Of a stretch of DNA of 64,000 nucleotides, positions 40,061 to 49,922 are shown in pieces. The stretch lies in NCBI RefSeq assembly GCF_000237925.1, contig NC_031497.1:7552831-7616830 (forward strand), read 5' to 3'. Position 1 is the stretch's first letter. Every line of letters begins with the position of its first letter. The stretch comes from Schistosoma mansoni. Lineage: Eukaryota; Platyhelminthes; Trematoda; Strigeidida; Schistosomatidae. The notes under the pieces are model-generated. The model ran no database searches, was not told the DNA's origin, and saw only the letters and a list, made by a program, of their open reading frames with translations. Made by a program: the position numbers and the translations under genes.

Positions 40061-40930
40061 GCACAGCAAAATGAATGGTTAATAAATAAGTGTTCGATAT
40101 CAGAGAATCAACAAAATTACTCCCGGAAACGTTAGATCAATTACCTCTCTGAAAAGATTAAAGTAACAGTTTTCAGAAGACAGCCAATGGTCAAGAATCG
40201 TCGACTGAACCATGCCTTAACCTTGATGCAAACCAAACACAACTTTACTGTCAATGTCGCGTCAACATGCAACAAGGAAGTTAAGTAGTGAATATAAATC
40301 TCGACCAAAGTCAAACAGTGAAACCTCAAACAGAGATGGCTTCAGAACAATAAGCGTGGTTACAAGAGACCTGAGTAAAAGCCAATACACAAGACGGGGC
40401 TAACGAAAAAATAAACAGCACTCCAGAGTAATTTCAGCGCATTCTTTCTGTTATTTGTATATTTTTCCACTGAGGAAGGTTAGAAAAATATGTTGTCGAA
40501 GAAGTACAACCTACACGTTACATTCGCTAACTTCAGCCTAATGATCGGGGGCTAAAGGATCAAGTAAGAACCAAAGTATGAATGTTCCTGAGTGTATATT
40601 CAAATAAGTGAATTAACCAGCATGTTGTAAACAACCACGTATAATAGAATTGGGTGAACACTGCTGTACTGAGATGATAATGGTACTGGGTGAATAGCAC
40701 AATTTAATTTCTTTGCAATGAAACCGGATTCACATTACGATATTGGGTATACAATATCTAGCTACTGTGGGATTTACGTCCAAGATGGGTATTATTAAAG
40801 ATGTTTATGCTATTAGACTAATACATTATTGCACACTAATGTTATTTGATTGGCTCGTCATTATCTAATTGCCTCATCTATATGATATAACGTTGAAATC
40901 TGGACGTTGTCTATACTGACTCTACTTATC

Positions 40931-41542
40931 ATGCAGCCAGTGGTAGTGTTTGTAAGAATCCGTGAAGAACAAATTCAGGCTGATGACAGTAATTTATTTA
41001 GTATAAGAGGAGAGATTTACGATGACAGAGCTTCTGTGAATGTATCATCCTTTATCGATAGTGTCTTGCGTGAACTTTCACTGGTCCTAGATATTTTTCG
41101 CACATCATTTAACGTACATAGCTATTTCACATCTACTTCAAGTTTGATGAAACTATCGATGACATTAAACTTTTTAGAACACTGATGATACAAATGGGAC
41201 ATTTTTGTAACTTTCAATATATGCATTTCTGGGGAAAAATTAGAAGTTCTCACTCCGAAAGTTGAATGCAAAAGACTCATCACTGGCAGACTTTCCTTTA
41301 ATAACTCGACTATTCAGCAAGAGAAAAAACCACCATGAAAAAATGTGGTATTTGAATGAACTAATGATTCGCTTGTGTCGATGACTGTTTTGATTTTGAA
41401 TTCCAAATACAGTACATTCGTTCGTGCTCATCAAATACTTCTTGATTAAATTGCGTTATTGCAGCGATTACTAGTTCATACAATATTTCAAATACTCTTA
41501 GACATCACAAAAAACTTATAGAAGAAATTGAATTTGAACAAC
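40931..41542 (+). other. Two possible exons of an unrecognised gene
   Basis: An ATG at 40931 opens MQPVVVFVRIREEQIQADDS and SFIDSVL. A donor-like C|GTGAAC at 41069/41070 would join in phase to 41465-41542, which has a good acceptor (cgttattgcag) and donor (C|GTAAAT) and reads ITSSYNISNTLRHHKKLIEE. Matching phase and clean splice signals are suggestive, but no family is recognised and no third exon was found. Without splicing, the first frame runs to 41185. Confidence 0.25.
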
Positions 41543-42837
41543 GTAAATACATTATATAGAACTTGGCAGAATTTGTTCACCATTAATAAAATGCCAGAAT
41601 CGAGATAAGGTTTATGACTGTTCGGAAAAATGTATGGAGATTCGTGTTATATATCCAGTTACAGAGATCAAAGAAAGATATAATATCGTTAAAAGCAATG
41701 AAAAATAAACTGATGCTTTATATAGAAAGCAGTAAAAGTGGCTTGATTGTGAAACTTGCATTGTCACTTTAATCAACATCACCTAAAGATACCTTCGCAA
41801 GAAATAAACAACTTGTTTCAAAGCAGTGAGGCTTTTTGTGATGACATTTGTTAGAAACGAAAGGATAATCCAATGATTCAGCGAGAGGAACGAGATATTT
41901 TCACGAAGGTTATGTGAATCTATTTTTAGATACTACTGTTCAAAAAACAAAAGTTAACGAAGTTAATCATGAACAGTGTAGAGAATGAAGTTATGATATA
42001 ACAAAACCCTCATGACTGGAGTATAAGGGCGACGTACGTATGCTAGTTCTAAGATACTGGGGAAATATCAGCAGTATAAAGAACTAAAATCAGTTTAAGA
42101 AGTATGAAAAAGACTTCCATTAGTGCAGCTGGCTCCACCTTTTATGATAGAAAATGTTGGTAAACGACATCCAATGATGTTTGCTTGGTTGAAATATGAA
42201 AGAAAGACCACTAAGTCTGGTTTCTTGAAAGTTTCAAAGTGGCCAAATATGGAACATTCGTCGTGCATTATGCTCTAGCCGAAGGATTTTATGAAAATAA
42301 AAGCGTAACCCTTCCAGTTACTATTAATTCTTCCTGAACCAGTTGTCATATATATTTTTTAACATTATTTTTTCTCTGTTTTTGCACACTACTCAGAAGA
42401 CATATAAAGCACGCAAAATAGTATCAACTATTTCACACAAAACTTCAACTATGGTGTTATGGCTCGAGTAAAATGTATGATAAGTGCGTAGAACTATGGT
42501 CTAGGTCGATATTAGTACATTTATCTTTGCTACTATGACAATAGACTTAATCCCAAAATTATAGTCTGACATTATGTGACAACTCATCTATAAGATCTTA
42601 CGTAGAAGTCACATCACAATCTACATTGACTCATCCTATCGCAGTAATAAGAAGTATAACGTCCACCACTTCCGGAGAACACATTTTGACTGAGTAGAGA
42701 GTAGTGTACCCAATACAGAAAGCCATAGGTTATTCAGAGTGACCACGCTTGTATTACCGAATCGTGACATTTTGATTCCTTGCTACTACCTTCACTTTTT
42801 TTGACCTTCTCTAAGTGCTAAATGATGAATGTGAAGT

Positions 42838-42965
42838 TTCTCAGTTATCTCATGGTCAACTTCCAGGATCGTGTGGTTAGAACTAATATCATTACAATAC
42901 TCCTCCACAAGGATCAAAGTGGCGTTGGTTCGATACCAAATCGGGTGGGATTGTCGCACGTTGGA
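42838..42965 (+). repeat. tRNA-like repeat with B box
   Basis: The words ctcagttatctcatggtca, gatcgtgtggttagaac (A-box-like) and GGTTCGATACC (B box, near 42928) follow at tRNA-like spacing. The first 50 bases recur at 44269-44330. This looks like a tRNA-derived SINE; the reading frames over it on both strands are incidental. Confidence 0.45.
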
Positions 42966-43614
42966 AGTAGACAAAGGAATAATAAAAATCGTTCAAGTAT
43001 TGGTAATTTGAGGGATAAATCAAAAAGAAGGCAGCAGCAACTGATCGAGATATACATGTAATCGTTCCATAATGTTTGGCTTAACTTGTAGCACAATGAA
43101 AATGGAGATCTACGTGGATGTTAATTAAGAGTTAAGCAAGGAGAAACTGTGATAATGAGAGATATTTTAACAAGTCATATGAAGACTCATGGGTATAAAC
43201 GTTGCTTAACAGCCTGACTTGTGGGTGCCATGAGTGTTTTTTGCTTAGAAATTGAAGAAGATTCTGTATCGTATAAATGTTGAAGCTCTTGTTAATTTAG
43301 TTACGGGGAGATTTTATCAGCCTCACTATTGCTTAACCGTGTAACGGTCAAGTAAGATTACTAACAAATATGAATTATTATCGAAAATTCGTCTAGTGCG
43401 TGAAAATACTGATAACTATGTGAATTTCGGACAGCCATGTGACAGTAATTCGTTATATATGAGTGAGTCCGTGAGAAACATTAACTTGACTCAGATGAAC
43501 TCTCTGAACTTGCTTTTTGACTCGATTGCATTTCAAATAATTCCCAGCTGATATTTGTTGAATACCGTCCACGTAATATTTTGTTTTATACATGTGATTA
43601 AAAAAGTCATTCCA

Positions 43615-43893
43615 ATGTCTGAAAGTCAACAACGATTTGGTAACATTAAAAGGACTTACAACAAAAGATGTGCTCAGCCACATTCCATTGAGAATATCAA
43701 TCCACAAAACTGGAATAAATCAGTAAATAAACGGAATAATCAGAAGTGTCGTAAACCTCTAGCAAATTTATCGAATACATATACCGGGATAGAAACGGAA
43801 TGTCCCATTAAACTTGATAGACCTATTAATAAAAAATCAAAAGCATGTTCTGCATCATCATCTTATGGAAATACAGATTCAATGACTCAGTGA
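43615..43893 (+). CDS. Unrecognised 92-codon Asn/Lys-rich ORF
   Basis: The frame starts MSESQQRFGNIKRTYNKR, continues through IENINPQNWNKSVNK and RKPLANLSNTYTGIE, and ends SSSYGNTDSMTQ-stop. It is basic, hydrophilic and Asn/Ser-rich, with no signal peptide, membrane segment or known domain. The composition resembles schistosome coding sequence more than the flanks. However, it lies among repeats, has no clear acceptor, and could be the last exon of a gene, a dead exon or chance. No function is proposed. Confidence 0.3.
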   Translation: MSESQQRFGNIKRTYNKRCAQPHSIENINPQNWNKSVNKRNNQKCRKPLANLSNTYTGIETECPIKLDRPINKKSKACSASSSYGNTDSMTQ

Positions 43894-44019
43894 TTTGATG
43901 TACAACAAACCAAATTATTTATATTCATACGCACCGGTTGATGGTGTACACAAGTCAGTTGGTAGCATCAAGTATGGAATAATTAAGAAATCTATTTGTA
44001 TGAACTTCAGTGATTACAA

Positions 44020-44227
44020 GATGTTAAGATCAACTAAGTTTATATGCCACAAACATAGGTGACATGGTGTTGTACTATGCTTTCGACCAAAATAATATTG
44101 ACAAGACAGTAATCACATAAGCAGCGCTGAACGTTGACTACCGTGTAGAGATTGATTTCGTCGAAAGCATCGTACAACACCATGTCACCTATATTTGTGA
44201 CACATAAGCTTGGTTGATCTTAACATC
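44020..44227. repeat. Fold-back element with 68-bp arms
   Basis: Arms 44020-44087 and 44160-44227 are near-perfect reverse complements. Shared words are gatgttaagatcaacta at the ends and taggtgacatggtgttgta inside. A 72-bp spacer lies between. There is no coding capacity. The sequence is unrelated to the 16690 and 6869 families, so it is a third inverted-repeat type. Confidence 0.75.
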
Positions 44228-44268
44228 CTATAAACACTCAGCTCTATACAAACGTTGAATATGCATTT

Positions 44269-44330
44269 TCTCAGTTATCTCATGGTCAGCTCGAGGATCA
44301 TGTAATTAGAACCAGACTAAGTGGTCTCTT
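44269..44330 (+). repeat. Half copy of the 42838 tRNA-like repeat
   Basis: ttctcagttatctcatggtc and gaggatcatgtaattagaac repeat the start of the 42838-42965 element with several changes; the B-box half is missing. Confidence 0.5.
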
Positions 44331-44887
44331 CTTCCATATGTAGGCCAAGAAAACATTACTGAATGTCTGCTTCCACTATTTTCCACAATAAAATTGAAAC
44401 AACTTATAACTGCGTGTATTAGATTGACTGAGCTATATTTCTCAGTTCCCTTTAATTGTATTGTGAACTGAGTCATCACTTTTTTGGTCAACTGTGGACC
44501 AAACAGACTCTACTGTAATTAAAGATACGAAGTTCAGCGAAGGGATCTCTTTTCAACGAGTTTATTATCAAGCTGTACAATCGTATATATATATGTTTTG
44601 TTAAAGTACTAATTCCGTGAGGAAATGTGAACACTAATAAAGATGACGTAATAGAAAGATTGTAATACTAGGTTTCGTAATACAAGCAACAACAATAGAT
44701 TTAGTGAATATAATAAGATGATTAAAATGAATAAAATGTTTTTGTCACAATGATTAAAGGTCATTAAAGGCCATGGAGATGTAAAAACAAATAAGGTGAT
44801 ATAATGAGTATTCATGAATAAAATAATGAGATTATGACACAAGTAAAGTGGAAATGCAGTAATAATAATGGAATAATAATAACAATA

Positions 44888-45425
44888 TTAAGGCCATGGT
44901 AACGATAATGACAAGACGTACTTCTTTTCTACGCATAGTTCTGGTTTAAGCTAATGGATGGTGCGAGCTTCGGCTATTTTTAGGAGTTCGATACGAAGAA
45001 ATCTAGGCAGATTTGAATGGATCATATAAACAACCTTAAAATCAGACTGTGGATCCGTAGAATGATCACAGTCGATTAGGTGTTCAAGTATAGAACTCCT
45101 AAATGCTTTCCTTTCACCCTTGTCGAACCAAACTGGGATATGTTCTCGTATCCGAATTTAAAGTGAGCGCTAGCTACGGCCGATGTATCTTGCTCCACAA
45201 GAGCAGGTGAACTGGTAGATGCACACAGAGGCGACCACATGCGGAAGCTTATCTTTTATGGATACAGAAAATAAGTTCTTACCAGTGAAGGTTATTCGCA
45301 GTTGAGCAGCACTGAATGTCCTTTTAGTCATTGTTGCTAAAGGATTTTTGATTAGGTCTACTGTAATTCATGGTGAAAACGGGAGTCACTCACATCCTAC
45401 AACACTACGTTGCCTAAACAATTCG
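44888..45425 (-). pseudogene. Penelope-like element, GIY-YIG endonuclease end
   Basis: The minus-strand translation gives LIKNPLATMTKRTFSAAQLR (the linker after the reverse transcriptase). It then gives VCIYQFTCSCGARYIGRS, a GIY-YIG core of the VYxFxCxCG..YIG type seen in Penelope-like retroelements. Next come REHIPVWF, SILEHLIDCDHS and IAEARTIH-stop-LKPELCVEK, and the element-typical ending KKYVLSLSLPWP before TAA (44890-44888). Several in-frame stops (after GRS, RSL, TIH and around 45390) show it is dead. The upstream reverse transcriptase was not recognised with confidence. An AAT-rich tail follows, as in other Penelope-like 3' ends. Confidence 0.75.
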
Positions 45426-47128
45426 TTATATATGGTCAGAGCCAATATCTGAAAGACGACTTGCGACAAACGTATAACCCTATAGTTATCCCAACTCGTC
45501 AAATATGACTTCTTAAAGTCCACAAATTAGAGACCCTATGCGCAAAGGTTTTACCAGGCAGAGATGGCAGAAATATTCCGTGACTATTTCAACACTCAGC
45601 CAAACCAGGAACTAACAACCTCGGGACATCCTTCCACATTAGAAACTTCGAATGGTCCGAAAACATCCACCAAATTCCCGGGTTATTCTTGAAAAAGTTG
45701 AAATCCCTTCGACAAAGAAACTCTTTAAGCTGTAACAACATCTACCCCAGAATTCTTGTATAGTGCCTAGGGGTTACCAGCACGCCCAAATGTGACAACT
45801 CCCGAAAGAGGGAAGATGAACCACTTTATCCTTAATAGTCATGGAATACTTTGATTATCCGTTGAATGCTAATTAAGTCTACACCACCCTCCACTTTATT
45901 TAGAGATGATCAGGTGTGTTGACTTTTAGCAATATCCCGAACATACATTTGCCAACGTCTAGAAACAGCATTGTAGCACCTCCTCACCACAAAACGAATT
46001 AAGGTCTCTTGGAACAAGTACAAAAATACTCCACAAGGTGGGTCATGGGACTGAGGAGCAATTTTTTGAAGTCTGACTCCTCAAACTCGGATTATTCTCT
46101 CTAAGCTACAAGGGAGTATGAAGCAATCAGTTAATGTAGTACTGCATACTAAATACTCATGACCATCCAAATAAAAAACATGCTACCTACGCTTCTCCAG
46201 TGTACCTCATGAAGTAATCCTCGACGAGTAACACATCAGAAAGCCAAAACCTAAATATGATCATACTTTTCCTTATTAAGGGCAAAGTCTGAGGTACTCT
46301 CATAGCGGACGCGATCACAAGGCCTTCAGTAGGTAGCTTTAAGAGGACGGTTGATGGCCCAGGATTTACTTACAGCTTACCGTGCTTCTGCCGGAACAGA
46401 CATACCTGAAGCATGCTTTAGATTTTCGCATTATCATTACCATTGTCCTTATTATCACAAATATCGTTATTAATTCTACTGTTATCATTACTCTTATTAA
46501 TACTTCCCCTACTATAAGCATAGCTACTCTGCTCGGATTGCTCGCGAACTTTTTTCGAACTGAAACAAACCGAATTCGCCGCTCGATGATCTGAAAGTTA
46601 CTGGCTCTGGCTAACCCACTGTTCCAGAATAAACCTACTCGTATATTTATAAGATAAATTGTACCTCAAATAACTATCGCATTTACAAACATAATAGCAG
46701 CCAAATGGCTATGTGACACACACTGGAGGACTTCGAAGATCTAAAAACATACTAATGTATCAAGAAGCGAGCTCAAAGAAATCAGTTGGTTTTCCCAAGC
46801 TCATCAGTCAGATATTGAATATTAGATGTGAACGAGCTTAGTTTGAAGGACAATGTTCATTGCACATTAAGCTTAAGTTCGAAGCTTTGTTCTTCGTGGC
46901 CCTTGTGTTTGTGAAAGTTTCTCATACATTACCTTACTTATTATGAGTTTAAGGTTTTATCCATATATAGTGGTTTTTGTAGTTGTCGATTTCTTGGTCG
47001 TTTAGCTATCACTAGACAAATTTTTTTAATGCGCCGAGTGGATGGACAGCCTTATTTCTCGCATATCGAGTGCCTGAAGTCGACCCTACGTTTGTTGGTT
47101 GGTGTGGCCTATTAATTTTTTTAACGTA

Positions 47129-47394
47129 GGTGAGACTATAATTTATGGATGACCTTTGAGCGATTCTAAAGTGACCTTAAGGAAATCCACCTAGATAATA
47201 AGATCAAAAGAGGGTTGTAGATTAGTGCGAGGAATCAGGTTTGTGTTGAGAGTTTGTAGTTAAGGTCCTCATCATAGTGACACCAGCTATAGTTCCATAA
47301 TGCTATATAGCCATATATGTGGGTAAACTTCGCGTCAAAATCCATACTGAATGTCTTCAAATTCATTGATTTGTCCATAAATTGTAGTCTCACC
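47129..47394. mobile_element. Merlin-type MITE, 266 bp
   Basis: The ends are GGTGAGACTATAATTTATGG and the complement of GGTGAGACTACAATTTATGG, a 21-bp inverted repeat with one mismatch. The left end of the decayed Merlin transposase at 24626 is the same apart from one base. The interior has no transposase sequence, so this is a non-autonomous derivative mobilised in trans. A target duplication was not clear. Confidence 0.75.
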
Positions 47395-47984
47395 ACTCAA
47401 GTAGTCCGTTTATAACTTATTATCTAAATGCCAATCAAGAGTTATATATTCCTTGCTTTCTTTCTTCCTAGTGTTATCCCAGGCTTGGTTGGCGCTTGTG
47501 AACTAAGAGGTTTATACGTCATAGGCAAACTATAATACCTTAGAATTTCTTCAGTGTCAAATCAAAACGCCAATTGAAAGGAAACAAAAAATATTCCCTA
47601 AACAAATAACAATAGCTAATATATTGAGAACGTTGGCATGTGCATAAAATTTGCACAGAAATATTCCAGCGGACTAGGAGGGGATTCTCCGACTTGTCTC
47701 GAATATGTATTAATCAAAGCTCCTGCTAACAGGGACCCAACAAGATTGTTAGTTCTCTTGTTCAGAGTCAGTGGATGGGCATTATAAGCTTATATTTTCT
47801 CGTGAGGGAGCAAATATGTATGGAGATATTCTCAACCACACCTATTTAGTCCATTTACGATCCACAAGTCTTGCTCATTTCTGCGAAATAAATATGTTGT
47901 AGGCATTACTACCAAACAGCTTCAACCTTTATTAGCTAGCTATGATAAACTCTTGCCACTTAACATCGCGTTTAAAAACAATCA

Positions 47985-48203
47985 TCAAATTGATTGTTCG
48001 TTTGCCTCTAGGAAATGTAGATAGATGTGGATATTGGGAATGTTAATCCGTCTATGGGTCATAAGAGCTGCCGCTATTTCAGCTTGTGCGCAACCCATTA
48101 GAAACATTTTTCGAGTGTTTACTATTATTTCCGTAAACCTATCCAGTATCCAAGTTACGTCTGGTCTTAATTTTTTTCGCTTCCATGTGAACGTAACCGA
48201 CAA
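47985..48203 (-). other. Minus-strand frame with helix-turn-helix-like segment, uncertain
   Basis: The frame contains MFLMGCAQAEIAAALMTHRR followed by INIPNIHIYLHF. This loosely resembles the G.s..EI...L...hgI..s..t....L pattern of helix-turn-helix regions at the start of integrase-core proteins of animal transposons. There is nothing else of such a protein nearby. It may be a transposon scrap or chance. Confidence 0.2.
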
Positions 48204-48517
48204 CTGTCAATGCTTACAAACTGAAACAGAAAGTGTCTATCTGCCTGGTAAAACTTAACATACAATCTCTTCACTTACTATTAGTATTGTAAGTTTTGGA
48301 ATATGGAAGTTTTTGCGTACTCGTGTAACTGCAATGAAATGCGAGACCCTAATCCACAGCTAAGAACTTAGACTTTTAAATCAGACTCCCGATGATCTTT
48401 TAATAACTTTCACTCCCTGTGGTTTTCTTTTTGCACCAAACTATCGTTTAAGCGCAAACAAATTAATTTAAGCGTCATAATCAGATAACTTCGATTTTTT
48501 CAATTTCAGTTTTGCTT

Positions 48518-48676
48518 ATGAAACAAGTGGTACTAACGACTGTCTTAGGTCTTCCAGGAAGTGGGAAAAGTACATTATGTGAACGTCTGCATCAGTTAGA
48601 AACAAATGATTGTTCAGTTTTGTGGCTAGAATATGATCAACTTGTTCCAGCACAAATGCTTTCTCTGAAAGCAAAT
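48518..48676 (+). CDS. PSTK: PSTK exon 1 (P-loop)
   Basis: Fifty-three codons from ATG to AAT|GTATGA. The exon encodes MKQVVLTTVLGLPGSGKST, the Walker A kinase loop, and a second strand ending SVLWLEYDQLVP. Confidence 0.92.
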
Positions 48677-49600
48677 GTATGAAATTTGTTTATTTTTGAA
48701 TATTTGGACTAGAATTCTGATTGGAAGGCTTGGCGTCAAGCTGTTGTTGGTTGTTTGGAGAAACTGTTAGCTTTATGGAAGGGTTTTGAGATTATACACA
48801 ATCTGAATGAAAAGGAACAAGTTATTTGGTTGAGGATAAACATATACTCTACTTTAGATGCAAAAGATGTCATAGTTTTATTAGACGACAACTTCTACTA
48901 CTGTAGTATGCGTCGTTCAATCTATAATTTAGCAAGAAAGTGTAATCTTGTATTTTCTTATTATACCAGACTCATGTAGTTATGCGTCAATAGCTTGTCA
49001 ATGTGCGATGGATACTTGTATCCTTAGAAATCGCTCCAGGCCAAGTCCAGTTCCAGATGATACTATCCATAAGATGGAGAGAAAATTCGAGTGGCCAGAT
49101 CCAGTTAACAATTTATGGGAGAAGCATACAATCACAATCAGTTCCGTTGAAGAGAATGTGTATGTCTGTCTTTTTATCCCATCGCTTCTATTGTTGATAG
49201 ACATAGTCCAGTCAGTTTGCTTAATTTTTTAAAACTGTTGTTGAACCAACCGATTCGAAATGAAGATTCTGTAAAAAATGAGGAGAAAAACAGAAGCAAG
49301 CTTATTAATCTAGATAATTTACTTCATAATGTGGATATTCACTTGAGAAAAGTCACAAATCACACAATAAGATCTAAAGGTACGTTTATCGATCAATTTT
49401 CATTTACTCCAGATTGTTTGTGGAGAACTCAGTATGCAAAAGTGGCGTCGGATATTAAAGTAGAGTGTTTACAAGAACTGCACAAGACCATATCCGGAGG
49501 AAATTGCATTTGGACAATTGAAAACTGGCAACAGTTTGCAGAAGAACTATTCTATGAGAAACTTGATGAGGTTCTTAATAAGAAAGTAACAGATGATTAA
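48518..49600 (+). CDS. PSTK: L-seryl-tRNA(Sec) kinase (PSTK), four coding exons
   Basis: PSTK phosphorylates serine on Ser-tRNA(Sec), the step before SepSecS makes selenocysteinyl-tRNA; schistosomes use this for selenoproteins such as thioredoxin-glutathione reductase. Exons are 48518-48676, 48713-48941, 48970-49159 and 49201-49600. The three introns are only 36, 28 and 41 nt. The total is 978 nt, 325 aa. The P-loop GLPGSGKST is at residues 11-19, the family hallmark VLLDDNFYYCSMR at about 108-120, then NLARKYSCSY, TCILRNRSRP, DDTIHKMERKFEWPDP and LWEKHTITI, all in the PSTK order. The C-terminal part is more diverged. A T-rich AG (caatttcag at 48510) eight bases before the ATG may be a cis or spliced-leader acceptor. 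Confidence 0.93.
48713..48941 (+). CDS. PSTK: PSTK exon 2
   Basis: It follows a 36-nt intron ending ggactag. It encodes NSDWKAWRQAVVGCLEKLLA and, near its end, DVIVLLDDNFYYCSMRRSIY. It stops after the first base of a Tyr codon at a TGTAATC donor; reading on would reach a stop after YYTRLM. Confidence 0.9.
48970..49159 (+). CDS. PSTK: PSTK exon 3
   Basis: It is joined to exon 2 by removal of 28 nt (GTAATC to TACCAG), which restores ARKYS, the residues found in other PSTKs. It encodes CAMDTCILRNRSRPSPVPDD, TIHKMERKFEWPDPVNNL and WEKHTITISS. The donor is GT|GTATGT. Confidence 0.9.
49201..49600 (+). CDS. PSTK: PSTK exon 4 (C terminus)
   Basis: The acceptor is gttgatag at 49200, in phase after a 41-nt intron. 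The exon encodes HSPVSLLNFLKLLLNQPIRN and ends KLDEVLNKKVTDD-stop. This tRNA-binding helical region is weakly conserved, so the assignment rests on phase, position and length. Confidence 0.85.
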
Positions 49601-49916
49601 GAGCAAATTAACTGGAAAAATAGTTGTGGAAAAATAATTGTATAAGTACTCGAGTATACTTTGAGATACCCAGCATTGTAATCCATGTAATCACACTTAT
49701 TTTGTTGCATATACTTCGTCTATAGGTTTAATTTGCCATAATATGAATGTATTTCATTGACAATGTAGAAGTGACTTCGGTCTTCCTAATGTTTAACTCT
49801 TCTTTTTATTCTGCAAGTGAAATATTAAGTTACTAACTAATTAATTTATTGGAAAGCTCCACGTTTGTCTTTATTTCTGATTCACCATGCATACTACGGT
49901 AAAATACTGATCAAGA

Positions 49917-49922
49917 AATAAA
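49917..49922 (+). terminator. Possible PSTK poly(A) signal
   Basis: AATAAA lies about 320 bases after the PSTK stop. It is the first good match I noticed downstream; usage is not shown by the sequence. Confidence 0.3.

Larger units (their letters stand above)
36659..48517. other. Long intergenic stretch rich in transposon relics
   Basis: No complete gene was recognised in about 12 kb between RPS18 and PSTK. Listed separately are a gypsy-type integrase fragment (39707-40060), two possible exons (40931-41542), a tRNA-like repeat (42838-42965 with a half copy at 44269-44330), an Asn-rich frame (43615-43893), a fold-back element (44020-44227), a Penelope-like GIY-YIG relic (44888-45425), a Merlin MITE (47129-47394) and a minus-strand frame at 47985-48203. 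37.4-39.5 kb and 45.5-46.9 kb are less AT-rich and probably further decayed elements, but I could not place them. Confidence 0.55.

Noticed and set aside
42792-43096. Three overlapping frames of 60-79 codons on both strands
   Set aside because: They span the tRNA-like repeat with a B box; the mirrored coding potential is incidental.
46382-46594. 70-codon frame with a hydrophobic Ile/Thr run that looks like a membrane segment
   Set aside because: The run comes from ATT/ATC-rich simple sequence resembling the tail next to Penelope-like elements, not from a membrane protein.
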